From Cordylochernes scorpioides (lineage: Eukaryota > Arthropoda > Arachnida > Pseudoscorpiones > Chernetidae), in assembly GCA_030710605.1 (NCBI GenBank), contig CP092870.1:58213057-58277056 (forward strand): DNA of 64,000 nt. Reading direction: 5' to 3'. Shown here piece after piece: positions 42,844 through 53,034 of the stretch (position 1 is its first letter; each line of letters starts with the position of its first letter). The notes below the pieces were generated by a model. It searched no databases. It saw only the letters and a list, made by a program, of their open reading frames with translations, and had not been told where the DNA came from. The position numbers were made by a program, and so were the translations under genes.

Positions 42844-43359
42844 CAGTAGAACTTTTGGATAATTGGAACGTCTTTTATTCAAATATTTATCTTGGTCCCT
42901 AGAATTTTCTATAAATAGAATTTCCTTTTTTAATTCGATTTTTTCCTTGGTCACTTTATTCTTTATTTCGACTTAGAGCGCTATGTCCCCCTAGGGACAC
43001 TTACACTTTAAATATAGAAATTTTGAAAGAAAGAAAGATATTTTAAATATATACAGAATTAGTATGCAAGTTAGTTAGATGAAAATATAAAAAAAAATAT
43101 ATCAACACAATTGATATATGTACAGAGGGTTGGTAAGCAAATTTATTTAAATGAAATCAAATTGTATTGTGTGTATTCGAGAAAAACAATTTACAGAATA
43201 AAAAAAGTTTTAAGTTATAGTTTAGAATGAAAATATGCTAGATATTACAGAATTATTCAATTAAAACAATACTAAAAATAGTTAATTTCTAAATAAAATC
43301 GTTCCAATGGAATTTAGTAGTTTTGGTCACTTGGGCTTCGAATTATCAAAGTTCGGCTG
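42844..43359. mobile_element. Pogo/Tigger-like non-autonomous element
   Basis: Starts CAGTAGAACTTTTGGATAAT and ends with the inverted GAATTATCAAAGTTCGGCTG, flanked by TA (42842-42843, 43360-43361). CAGT...ACTG ends with a TA duplication are typical of the pogo branch of Tc1/mariner. 516 bp, non-coding. A related fragment ends at 44748. Confidence 0.75.
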
Positions 43360-43364
43360 TATTT

Positions 43365-43815
43365 ATATTGCCACGTGGAAAATTAGGGAAGACAAAAACT
43401 TCAGGAGGAAAGAAAATTTATTTGAGGCAAGGACAAACTATCAAAGGTAAACAAAAGATAAGACACGAGGGAAATTTACAGAGTCGCAAGATATAAAACA
43501 TAAAAATGACCACTGTTAAATAAAAAATAATAAAATTAAGAAATACCATGTTACATAAATAAAATTAATAAATACTATGTTACAATATTTTGCTAATCTC
43601 TCTGTATATTTCCCAAATTGCTTCTCTTTTATTTTATAAATTTTAGTTGATGCTTGTGTCTTAAATAAATTCCGTGTCATCCTGAAGTTCCTAATTTTCT
43701 ACGTGATTATCTTGTAACAAAGTATTTATTAATTTTATTATTTTATAGAGTGGTCATTTTTATGTTTATATTTTGCTACTCTGTAAATTTTCCTCGTGGC
43801 TTATCTTTTGTTTAC
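43365..43815. repeat. Two family H repeats in opposite orientation
   Basis: + copy 43371-43590 (CCACGTGGAAAATTAGGGAA onward) and - copy 43635-43815. The second is interrupted by the foldback element starting at 43830. Confidence 0.65.
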
Positions 43816-43829
43816 CATTCATAGTTTTA

Positions 43830-44180
43830 TGAAAAAGGCATCTCCATATCGTGCAACTGAAAGTTGCTGATGGCTTGCGTCATCTATTCTCGTTGGTTTT
43901 TTTAATTATTCCAGAATTGGCCAAATACCCATTCTTGATTAATCAATGATGAGGGCCAACAGCCCGAAACGCGTCCGTGGTTAGCTTTTCTTGATTAATC
44001 AAGAATGGGTATTTGGCCAATTCTGGAATAATTAAAAAATCAACGAGAATAGATGATATTTATTCCGATAGATGGCGCAAGCCATCAGCAACTTTCAGTT
44101 GCACGATAAGGAGATTCCTTTTTTCATAATTATGCACCTTATCCCAGTACAATATCACATTTGTACTATTTTTTCACAAA
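43830..44180. mobile_element. Foldback element I with hammerhead remnant at the apex
   Basis: The left arm (43835-43945) and right arm (43988-44120) are complementary (AAAGGCATCTCC, GTGCAACTGAAAGTTGCTGA, GAATTGGCCAAATACCCATT). The apex between the arms contains TGATGAGGGCCAACAGCCCG and GAAACGCGTC. The right flank continues to ACAATATCACATTTGTACTA, which is shared with the 13.25-kb copy. Confidence 0.8.
43946..43980 (+). ncRNA. Hammerhead-like core, decayed (copy 2)
   Basis: ATGATGA in place of CTGATGA (43946-43952), stem II GGGC/GCCC (43953-43956 with 43962-43965), GAAA (43966-43969), cleavage triplet GTC (43973-43975), and stem I 3' strand CGTGG (43976-43980). The 5' strand of stem I has been replaced by the foldback arm. 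The loss of the first core C and of stem I implies an inactive relic. Confidence 0.5.
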
Positions 44181-44184
44181 GTAT

Positions 44185-44370
44185 GTATTAATTTTATTAT
44201 TTTTATTAATAGAGTGATCATTTTTGATGTTTATACTTTGCTATTCTGTAAATTTCCCTTGTGGCTTATCTTTTGTTTATCACTCATAGTTTGTTCTTGC
44301 CTGAAATAAATTGTTGTCTCTTCCTGAAGTTGGTCTTCCCTAATTTTCCACGTGGCAATATTATAACGCG
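44185..44370 (-). repeat. Family H interspersed repeat (copy)
   Basis: Minus-strand copy ending at CCACGTGGCAATATT in the + reading. Directly abuts foldback element I. Confidence 0.65.
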
Positions 44371-44544
44371 TGTTCTATTGACGAGATTTGTATATTATAT
44401 TTTCTTCTGTAGAAGAGATTTTCATTTCAGAAAGCTAGAGATCTAAATTAAAAATTTCAATAAACTATTTATTCCTGGAAACCTCAAGATTTCACCTTTT
44501 TTTAGAAAATAATTCATCTTGTTGTATATATATTAATTAATTGT

Positions 44545-44748
44545 TCCACAGAGTGTGTGTAAGCTCACAGGTAAATAGGTGCTAACCGAAAAAAAAGTTC
44601 CTTTGGATAATTCGAACACCAAGGGACCATAAAAAAATTCGAATTAAAAACGGAAATTCTATTTATAGGAAATTCTAGGGACCAAGATAAATATTCGAAT
44701 TAAAGAGGTTTTCGAATTAAAGAAGTTCGAATTATCCAAGTTCTACTG
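44545..44748. mobile_element. Pogo-like element fragment
   Basis: The right terminus GAATTATCCAAGTTCTACTG at 44729-44748 is followed by TA; internally GGGACCAAGATAAATATTCG matches the 42.84-kb element in reverse. The left part (TAATTGTTCCACAGAGTGTG, GGTAAATAGGTGCTAACC) is also found inverted at 63190-63245. The left end was not defined. Confidence 0.65.
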
Positions 44749-44754
44749 TATTAG

Positions 44755-45705
44755 TTTCCCTTTTATATTTTGTTCTCTCTCTTGTAAATTAATAAATGTA
44801 GTGTTTTAATTAATAATTATTGGAATCAGTTTCATTAAAAAAATTCTAAGCAAAGTCAACACATATCTATAAAAAGATTAAATTTTAAACAATTCCATTA
44901 TTATATAATTTCGAACGATTTTTATTCTATTATTACAGAAGCACGAAGTCTATCAGACGACTATTGTGCTATATTAGAATTATTTACATATAAATCTTTA
45001 ATTATTTACACGATGGTAGTGATTTATAAATCTGTGTACAAATTGCTCTAAACTTGCCAACATAAGATAGAGTATATACAGAAAGATGACATTATATAAA
45101 ACGATAAAATTGTAAGCTAAATTATTAATATTTGAAAAATTATTCTAATATATTTTTAGTGGTGTGTTTGAGACTATAATTTTTATTTTATTTTCTAATT
45201 AAAATAAAAACATTAGGCCTCCAGTAAAAAAAGTTTCTTAAAAAAAAACGAAATTTTTCCCTGTAGGCCTAATGTTCTTATTTTACATTATTATTTTACT
45301 TGTAATATTGATTCAAGGGATTATTTTATTTTATTTTATATTTTCTGAATTTTTTTCACCAAAAGATCTAAAAAAAAAATCTACTCTATGATTATTCCCG
45401 ATAAATTTCGAAGAAAAGAAGGTGCACTACCCTCGCTATCCCTATCTGCTATCCTAATCAGTGATCAATTAATTTCCAGAATTAAGAGGAGAGCGTTATA
45501 TTTGGATTAATGAATGTAAATGGTGTTATACATCGACCCCCCTTTTAACGTTAAATACTTCACATTAATTAGATAAGCATAATCGCTATATATGTTGAAA
45601 TAATCAATTCTTTCTTTTAAATTGTTTAAAGTGATCGTATATTGATTCGTATAACATGTATTAGAATAACAAACTTTGCCAACGGAATAAAATATCCGAA
45701 CTGGA
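44755..45705. other. AT-rich spacer
   Basis: No gene or repeat assignment. The TAGGCCTAATGTT / AACATTAGGCCT pair (45208-45275) makes a hairpin and may be a small MITE. Confidence 0.35.
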
Positions 45706-45709
45706 ACAC

Positions 45710-45845
45710 TATATTGCCACGTGGAAAATTAGGGAAGACCAACTTCAGGATGAGACAACAATTTATTTCAGGCAAGAACAAACTATGAGTGATAAACAAA
45801 AGATAAGCAAAGAGGGAAGTTTACAGAGTATCAAAGTATAAACAA
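45710..45845 (+). repeat. Family H repeat, truncated by a LINE stub
   Basis: CCACGTGGAAAATTAGGGAA to GTTTACAGAGTATCAAAGTA, then cut by the LINE K 3' end. The remainder of H is missing. Confidence 0.65.
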
Positions 45846-45955
45846 AGGCTCACGTGCACATGGGGAAAGTGAGAAAAAAATTACTGTATTATTTTGTTGT
45901 TGTATGGCGAATCCATACAGGGCAATGGGCCCTAATAAAAGTTTTTTTGTTGTTG
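45845..45955 (+). mobile_element. LINE K 3' stub
   Basis: About 110 bp from AAAGGCTCACGTGCACATGG to hairpin AGGGCAATGGGCCCT, AATAAAAG and TTGTTGTTG. It shares its body with the longer copy at 59630-59915. The sequence after the tail (TGTCAAATATCAGGGAACAG) is the downstream segment of the hammerhead repeat at 3710-3795. Confidence 0.75.
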
Positions 45956-45956
45956 G

Positions 45957-46040
45957 GTTTGTCAAATATCAGGGAACAGGCTAAATCAATGTTTAGTTGA
46001 TTACTGTTCAACCAGATGGCGCTCTGCCTTCTTTAAAGCA
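45957..46040 (+). repeat. Downstream segment of the hammerhead repeat
   Basis: Matches 3718-3795 closely (CAAATATCAGGGAACAGG, AAATCAATGTTTAGTTGATT, CAGATGGCGCT). The hammerhead itself is absent here because the LINE stub lies at that position. Confidence 0.7.
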
Positions 46041-46205
46041 CATGTGCTCTTGGTCAGGATATGCCATCTTTATATTTAATACGAATACGTATAACATGTA
46101 TTAGAATAACAAACTTTGCCAAAGGAATAAAATATCCGAACACTATACATTTAAATGTACGTCTCTCACTATGGAAAGATAAACTTTTTACGGTAGAGCT
46201 GCTCA

Positions 46206-46565
46206 TCCACACTTTTCTCTGTATTCCTTTCTTTCAGACTTGATGGATAACTTTTTGTACATAGAGATTCTTTCCTTTTCTTCTTTTTCTCTTTTCTGAG
46301 CGAGGATTCAGTTTCTTACGCTACTTCTCATTTCTTTTTAGATCCATTTCTAACAGGAGAATCGTCTGTATAAGACGGAATGTCTTAATAAAGGCTTGTG
46401 TGTGTACTACTTCTATCTTTTGTACATAGATATTATTTCCTTTTCTTCTTTTTCTCCTTTCTGAGCGAGGATTCAGTTTTTCCCCTTGCTCCCAATTTCT
46501 TTATAGATTCATTTCTAACAGGAGTCTGTATAAGACGGAATGTCTTAATAAAGGCTTGTGTGTAT
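46206..46565 (+). repeat. Tandem LINE 3' ends, family B' (2 units of about 160 bp)
   Basis: Two units ending GTCTGTATAAGACGGAATGT, CTTAATAAAGGC and TTGTGTGTG. Hairpins AAGACGGAATGTCTT lie at 46372-46386 and 46532-46546. The upstream body (TTTTGTACATAGA, GAGCGAGGATTCAG) is shared by both. The tail is GT-rich instead of GTT. Confidence 0.75.
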
Positions 46566-47155
46566 ATTAGAATAAGAATATTGTACAATGCTGTGAATAT
46601 AAGTAAAAAAAATAGTGTGGACTATGATAAAGAGAGATCTAATCTGTTGTTACATTTTAAAGGTGTTTGTAATTGATACAAATGAGCTAAAATATCCCAC
46701 CCCCTCACCCCTCATCTCTAATAGGGGGCGGCTTTATGATTGATGGCTTCAGGGGCAGTCAACCGTTCAACAATCTGCCACCAGGGTCGTCTGCTTCCAA
46801 AAATTCTTCAGAAAAAGGAAGAAATTCTTCTCTTTTTTTCAAAGCCGACACAATACTTCATCGCCATTTTGTTGATTATCTTTTAAGGAACATTAATTAA
46901 CGGTTCACGTAATTGGATATCTTGTTATGTATCCTTTGATAGCTAAATAGACATTTTGATAGGAGGAAATTGATCTATAAATGCTATGGTAGCCTCTTCC
47001 GTTAAAATAGACGTCAAAACTTGACACCATCTATTTGACCGTCGCCGCAAATTAGCGGTTACAGGTTGGTGACAAAGCCACAACACCAGCTTTGGTAAAC
47101 TGAGAAGTGTCCACCTAGAGACCAATGTTTCACGCTAATGGCCCTCGTCAGTCTA
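46566..47155. other. Spacer, nothing recognised
   Basis: Mixed composition. GTGACAAAGCCACAACACCA (47071-47090) and neighbouring sequence look non-repetitive here, but no frame over 60 codons shows a domain. Confidence 0.35.
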
Positions 47156-47159
47156 GGGC

Positions 47160-47365
47160 GGACTTTATTCCATTATTTGTTCCAAAATCACTATATTAGG
47201 TACCACCCAACAAGAGCAACCTAGTTTATGATAATTACAACAATGAATAATATGTAAAGGTTATTCACATATTAAACAAAATGTTAACGCAGGATTCAAT
47301 TCCGGTTCATGGTTGTCGGGAATCGAGGGTGTTACCTACTCGTACACTGACTCTTTTTATTCCAT
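47160..47365 (-). repeat. tRNA-derived SINE family 2 (copy)
   Basis: The minus-strand tRNA-like head at the right end has a B-box-like CCGGAATTGAATCC and an A-box-like GAGTAGGTAACACC, followed by a body with GTTTAATATGTGAATAACC and CTAGGTTGCTCTTG. Two other copies are at 48395 and 48662. Confidence 0.6.
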
Positions 47366-47582
47366 GAGATCCACAAGGGATCTAATAGAATCTTCACAAT
47401 CTGCTAAAGAGGTGTTTAGCTCGCTAGTTTGCGATGACGGTCAATAGATGATGTCTAGTTTTGATGTTTATTTTGACAGAAGACGTGACCTTTGTTTATA
47501 CATCAATCATAACATTTTCTTCAGGAAATAAGAAATTTCTCTCTTAAAGTGACAAAATTAACATTTTTATAGTTAACAAACT

Positions 47583-47645
47583 CACACACATAAAAGCCAT
47601 TATTAGGGACTTGCCACATACAGATTCTCCAAATTGGGTAAGGTA
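47583..47645 (-). repeat. LINE 3' end, family with GT tail
   Basis: On the minus strand GGAGAATCTGTATGTGGCAA, GTCCCTAATAATGGC, then TTTTATGTGTGTG. The layout is that of the other 3' ends, but the hairpin is weak and AATAAA is AATAAT. Confidence 0.5.
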
Positions 47646-48390
47646 ATTATCATCTTGTGTTATTTACATAGAAATTGAACATCGTCGACTCCGCTGGCCT
47701 TACCACATTTCAAGCGAAAGATTTCTTTAGTAATCTAGAAGATGGATATTTCTTTAGTTAGTTCTTTATCAGGTGGGGATATAGTGCTCAGAGAAGGATT
47801 CTCGTTAACAAACAAAAGGAATATAAAATTCAAAAATTAAAAGTAGCTTTACAATGAGTGCGCACAAATATACAAAAAAAAAAAAAATATTATATACATA
47901 TTTCCAAGATCATAGTCTTTGGCGAGTTTAATATTTGTTTTTGACTCGTGCTTTAGATGTTGTTTTGGGATCCGGCCAACGGCTTCTGTACAGATTATGA
48001 AAATATATTTAAATATATATTTCTATGAATAGTTTTTTTTTGTTTAATTATATTCGGCAACATTGTAATTGCTATATTTAGAACTCTCGTTTGTTTTTGG
48101 AAATGTAGATTTGTAGAATTAGGTAGAGTTTGCTGCTATTTGGCATGTTAAGTTTTTGTTTTATATTTCTATTAATGTAAAATAGTTTAATATGTATGAA
48201 TTTTCCATTCTGTTATAAAATAAATATGTTAATCTAAGATGATTTTGAACGTAATCAAGTAAGAATATATCCTAACAGGTAAATCGATCTACAAAAGGAT
48301 ATTTTGATACTAAATATATATTTGAAATACCATCATGTTGTACTAAATTTGAAAAAAAAAAATCGCATGAGAACGCCTTTGCAACCTCGG
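47646..48390. other. AT-rich spacer
   Basis: No gene or repeat recognised. Confidence 0.35.
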
Positions 48391-48394
48391 AACA

Positions 48395-48580
48395 ATTCGG
48401 TTCCAAAACCACTATATTAGGCACCACTCAAAAAGAACAACCTAGTTTATGATATTTACAATAATGAATAATAAGTTAAGGTTATTCACATATTAAAATA
48501 AAATGTTAATACGGGATTCAATCCCGGTTCATGACTGTCAGGAATCGAGGGTGTTACCCACTCGTTCACCTACCTTTTTT
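48395..48580 (-). repeat. tRNA-derived SINE family 2 (copy)
   Basis: Best B box of the three copies: GGGATTGAATCCC on the minus strand, perfectly palindromic, with A-box-like GAGTGGGTAACACC. The body is the same as at 47160. Confidence 0.65.
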
Positions 48581-48661
48581 TTTAAATATGAAATATCTTT
48601 ATTTACGGGTTTGCTAACCAAAAAGGATGATTTTTGAGCCCCAATTTCAGATTGCTAAACA

Positions 48662-48845
48662 TTCAAGTCAAAATCACTAGGTACCGCTCAACAAGAACAA
48701 CCTCGTTTATGATATTTACAACAATGAAAAATACGTCAAGGTTATTCACATATTAAACAAAATGTTAACGTGGGATTAGATCCCGGTTCATGGCTGTCGG
48801 GAATCGAGGATGTTACCCACTTGTTCACTGACTTCTTTTTAAATG
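48662..48845 (-). repeat. tRNA-derived SINE family 2 (copy)
   Basis: Third copy, with GGGATCTAATCCC in place of the B box and AAGTGGGTAACATC in place of the A box. Similarity to the other copies spans about 180 bp. Confidence 0.65.
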
Positions 48846-49046
48846 CTCACAAAATATATAGAAGTAATATCGTTTTTGTGTAAGATATATTAGAATTATA
48901 ATAAAATAAATCAGAAAAGTACGTTTATATATTAAAATTGTTTTGACGTAAAAAAAAAAAAAAAGTTTTAAACGTATGCAGACGAATCTACTAAATAGCT
49001 TACTGCCATCTACCGACAAAATGAAGAACAAAAATTTCATCTTTTT

Positions 49047-49215
49047 TTTTTTTTTAGGGAAGACCAACTTAAGGATGAGACAACAATTTATTTCAGGCAA
49101 GAACAAACTTTGAATGATAAACAAAAGATAAGCAAATGAGGAAAGTGTACACAGTATAGCAAAATATAAACATAAAAATAATACTCTGCTAATAAAATAA
49201 TAAATACTCTGTTAC
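49047..49215 (+). repeat. Family H repeat, 5' end replaced
   Basis: Begins at TTAGGGAAGACCAACTTAAG after a T run, so the CCACGTGG start is lost. It ends AATACTCTGTTACAATA. Confidence 0.65.
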
Positions 49216-49400
49216 AATATATTTAAATTGTTTTAACGCAAAAAAAAAAAAAAAAGAAGAAGAAAAAGTTTTAAAAAGATGCAGACGATTCTATTGAATA
49301 GCTTACCGCCATCTACCGACAATATGAAGAACTAAAAATTCATCTTTTTTTTTTTTCTAATATAAATTTACTTACCTTGTAGATTTATTCTGAAAGTACG
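49216..49400. other. Local duplication of AT-rich sequence
   Basis: 49225-49350 repeats 48935-49050 (TGTTTTAACGCAAAAAAA, GCAGACGATTCTA, AGCTTACCGCCATCTACCGA), a dispersed or duplicated segment of about 115 bp containing a CATCTACCGACAA block. Confidence 0.6.
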
Positions 49401-49406
49401 TATATA

Positions 49407-49582
49407 CAGTTAAACCTATCTATAGCGCCCCCTCTAAATAGCGCCTCCCTCTCTATAGTGCCCGATTTTGAATACGTAGTACGATGCGATTTACATTAAA
49501 AGTGACCTGTCTATAGCACCCCCTCTCTATAGCATCCTATTTTGGTAAGTCCCAAAGAGGGCGCTATAGACAGGTTTAACTG
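49407..49582. mobile_element. TIR MITE with TA duplication (176 bp)
   Basis: CAGTTAAACCTATCTATAGC at the left and the inverted GCTATAGACAGGTTTAACTG at the right, flanked by TA at 49405-49406 and 49583-49584. Internal copies of CTATCTATAGCGCC-like sequence repeat. Pogo/Tc1-type ends; non-coding. Confidence 0.85.
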
Positions 49583-49695
49583 TATTTTAAAAATACGCAA
49601 TATTTTTTTTTCTGTTTGAAAAGTGATGGGGAGTTTGTTTAACCCTAATAATAGTTTCAAATTGTTTTGAAAATAGAGCAATCCGTAAATAGATC

Positions 49696-49932
49696 TTTAA
49701 TTAAAAAGTCATATATTGGATAAAATATAATTTATTTTACCAATATTTCAGTTGACTGAACGCCAACCTTTTTCAAGGTATTATAACATATTAATGTGTA
49801 TAAATATGTTGTAATACTATAACATATTCGTTTGCATAAATATGTTGTAATACCTTGAAAAAGGTTGGCGTTCAGCCAACTGAAATATTGGTAGATAAAT
49901 TAATTTTAATCCAATATATGACTTTTTAATAT
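49696..49932. mobile_element. MITE G, complete copy
   Basis: Inverted arms of about 100 bp: TTAATTAAAAAGTCATATAT ... GACTGAACGCCAACC and the complement at 49855-49932. Each arm contains the mini-hairpin GTTGGCGTTCAGCCAAC. The loop holds a TATGTTGTAATAC repeat. Immediately followed by the 88-bp array. Confidence 0.8.
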
Positions 49933-49936
49933 TTTT

Positions 49937-50401
49937 CTTCTTCTTTCTTATCTCCACTCAACAATCATATCAGGGTATCAAGTCTGTAGAGCTTGTTGAT
50001 GGTGTCTATGCTGGGGATGAGTCTTTTCTTCTTTCTTATCTCCACTCAACAATCATATCAGGGTATCAAGTCTGTAGAGCTTGTTGATAGTGTCTAAGCT
50101 GGGGATGAGTCTCTTCTTCTTTCTTATCTCCACTCAACAATCATATCAGGGTATCAAGTCTGTAGAGCTTGTTGATGGTGTCTGTGCTGGGGATGAGTCT
50201 CTTCTTCTTTCTTATCTCCACTCAACAATCATATCAGGGTATCAAGTCTCTAGAGCTAGTTGTGGTGTCTGTGTTGGGGATGTGTCTCTTCTTCTTTCTT
50301 ATCTCCACTCAACAATCATATCAGGGTATCAAGTCTGTAGAGCTTGTTGATGGTGTCTATGCTGGGGATGAGTCTCTTCTTCTTTCTTATCTCCACTCAA
50401 C
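49937..50401 (-). repeat. 88-bp minisatellite, left part (about 5 units)
   Basis: Units of 88 bp (TCTTCTTCTTTCTTATCTCC ... GGTGTCTGTGCTGGGGATGA). On the minus strand the unit reads as the last codons and 3' tail of LINE E (see 54455). A frame per unit (60 codons) is an artefact. Confidence 0.9.
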
Positions 50402-53034
50402 AACAACAACAACAAAAAAGCCTTTATTTAGGGTCACTGACCCTATACAGGATTCACCAGAAGTATTCATAAGAACAAAGCAGTGAGACAAAGGAAATAA
50501 CGATATATACAGAGTAAAAAGAGAAAGAAAAAAAAACAAGAAAAGGAAAAAAATAATAAGAAGAAGAAAGAGGGAAGCAAGAAATCAACACAAAAAGAGT
50601 AGCAGTAAGAAAGTGAGGAGTGAGTATCACTTGGCCTTCTTCTGAGATATGGACTTGTGGAAACCATAAAACGCCGTAGCAATATACTTATTCTGGGTCA
50701 TATTGTCAATTATTGATGGAAGTGAAGCACAGAGTTGCCCAGTTTTGAGCATAAGGGTTCTTCTTTCTTCTTTCAGAGCAGAGCAATCAAAAATATAGTG
50801 AGTGATTTCATTTTTTAGTTTTGAATTACAGAAGGTACAAGTCGGGTCCTCACCGCAGAGCATCTTGGTGTGGTTTTCTCTAAAAAAACTTGAAAGTATT
50901 CTAACTTGTGCGAGTAGTCTTACAACCGTGAAAGGAAAATCCCCTAAAAGGTATCCCTCCGTCATGAAAGATATGTGAATGTCTTTGTAGTGAGAGTATA
51001 GCTTAGATTTATCCATTCTTGTAAGGTCGTTTTGTATAGATTGGTCTGCCGCTGTTTTTAAGAGCCCTGTAATCGCGCTCCTCAGCGTTTCAGGGTCATC
51101 ACAGGAAACAAGTGCAGGGGATCCATTATCGTTAAGCAGATTGGTGAGCTTTTTAATGAAACCGATGGGTGTGCCCGAAGCATTAGAGAGTTCCCGTGTT
51201 CTATTAAAACATATACGTGGCAATCTGTCACTGCTCATATTCAACACCCGCAGCCAATACTTCAGGGTTAATTTTAAGGCTGTTACACTCAATGAGATAC
51301 GACCGGTTTCTAATCTGATTATGTAGCCTGGAGTGTATCTGGGCAGATTCAGGAACCTACGGATAAATATGTCTTGTATACTATCCAATAAGTCTTTATG
51401 CTCTGTTGCCCACAATGGAGCGGCATACATCAGGACAGCTCTCACTATTGTATCAAAGAGTTTGGTTGATAAATTTATTGACTTTGCTTTTGATTTTATT
51501 AATATTGGGTGTGTGGCGTTAATTGCTGTAAGTGCTTTTCCTTTAAAGTAATTTGCCGGGTGAGTAGTTGTTATTGTTGGTGTCAGAGGGAATCCCAAGT
51601 ATGTATATCTTGAAGTTATTGCTATGGGTTTATCATTCCAGAACCATCTATCCTTATTTGAGGGTTTACCTCCATTACGGAACACCATAATCTTTGACTT
51701 GGACTCATTTAGTGTCATTAGGTTCTCATCGAGATATTCTTTCAGTATTTTGATCTTCTTTTGGAGGTTCATCCTGGACTCACCTATAATTGCTATGTCG
51801 TCGGCGTACAGCAATAAATGGATATCTCCAAATTCTGGCAAATTTACACTCGGCAGGTCTGAGTTATTATAAATTTCGATTAAGTCCGTGATAAATAATA
51901 TAAATAGCAGTGGGGAAAGTGGTTCTCCCTGGAGGACTCCCGAGTTTATCTTAATACTTTCCGTAAATGATCCCTTCCATCTGATAGCTATAGTTGCTTG
52001 TTCGTAGTAACTTTTGATCGTACTTATGAATTGGTAACTTATGCCTAGGTTGTAAAGTTTTTTCCAAAGTAGTGAGTGGGGTACAGTATCAAATGCCTTC
52101 CTTAGATCGACAAAAAAGACATATAGTTTTCCCCTCTTTTTTCTTAATGATAGTTGGATTAAAGTAGTTAGTGTAAATATGTGGTCAATACATGATCTTT
52201 CTTTTCTAAATCCCGCTTGGTTTTCGGGTATAACCCTTCTTCCTTCGACCCATTCCTCCAGTCGTGATCTTAGGATTGATGTGAAAAGCTTTGATACATT
52301 GCTAATCAGTGCAATACCTCGGTAGTTGGAGGGGCTGTTCTTATAACCATTTTTAAAGATTGGGTGTATAGTGGAATTAGTCCAAATTGCTGGGTATTTT
52401 CCAGTCGTCATAACACTATTGTAGAGTTGTTTCAACAGCAGTATGTACGAATCAGGGAGTGTTTTTAATACTTCATTGGGGATGCCATCGGGCCCGCATG
52501 CCTTGTTACTCCTCAAACCAGCTATCTCCTTGTATATGTCTGCATTGGTTATCTCGGAGTCCAATATAGGATCGTTCTGAGAAATCACATTATGTAAATT
52601 ACAAATTCTCAAATTTTTCTCTGTAGTCATTAGTTCGCGGTAAAAGTTCAGCCAGTCCTGTATAGATATTTCTCCTTGGATTATAGATGTGCTTTTGTAG
52701 AGCGCAATAGTTTTCCAGAAGGTCTTTGAGTCTTTAGCATTTCTGAGTATTTCCTGTTTTTCATTATCAAAGCCTTTCCTTTTTAGATCCAATAAAGCGA
52801 GATATTTCTTTCTGGAAGAAGCATAACATTCTCTGTCTTTCAATCTATTTGTTTTACGATATTTCTTTAGACTTTCTTTTGCCAGTTTTTTCATATCATA
52901 GCAGTCCTTATCGAACCACGGCTTAGATTTCCTGGGGCCGCCCTTAATTGAGTAGGTTATTTTTGCAGATGACATTGCTTCCAAAATTCGCTGATTGAAA
53001 GTGTATACAAGGTCATCGGAGGCTGGTATGTTTT
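50402..53034 (-). mobile_element. LINE C, 5'-truncated, inserted in the 88-bp array
   Basis: 2.6-kb non-LTR retrotransposon, minus strand. Its 3' end is hairpin AGGGTCACTGACCCT (50430-50444, + view), AAATAAAGGC and GTT repeats. A direct repeat TTTCTTATCTCCACTCAAC (50383-50401 and 53035-53053) flanks it; the motif is part of the 88-bp unit. The 5' end stops inside the ORF, so the endonuclease is missing. Shorter copies are at 5181-5860 and 10924-11120. Confidence 0.9.
50627..53031 (-). pseudogene. LINE C reverse transcriptase ORF (785 codons from first Met)
   Basis: Open to the truncation point; the first Met is at 52984. Order: linker (PWFDKDCYDMKKLAKES), RT from residue 145 (GLRSNKACGPDGIPNEVLK; NYRGIALISNVSKLF; AGFRKERSC), motif A FVDLRKAFDTVPHSLLW, motif B SGVLQGEPLSPLLFILF, motif C LLYADDIAIIG, thumb (YLGFPLTP), and a C-terminal knuckle CTFC ... 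HYIFDC. I see no RNase H domain. No stop or frameshift interrupts the frame, so insertion is recent. Clade not determined; it differs clearly from LINE A. It would copy RNA by target-primed reverse transcription, but lacks its endonuclease here. Confidence 0.9.

Noticed and set aside
43365..44370. Family H as long terminal repeats of one element around foldback I
   Set aside because: Copies flanking the foldback have mixed orientation and different truncations, and no TSD or coding internal region was found.
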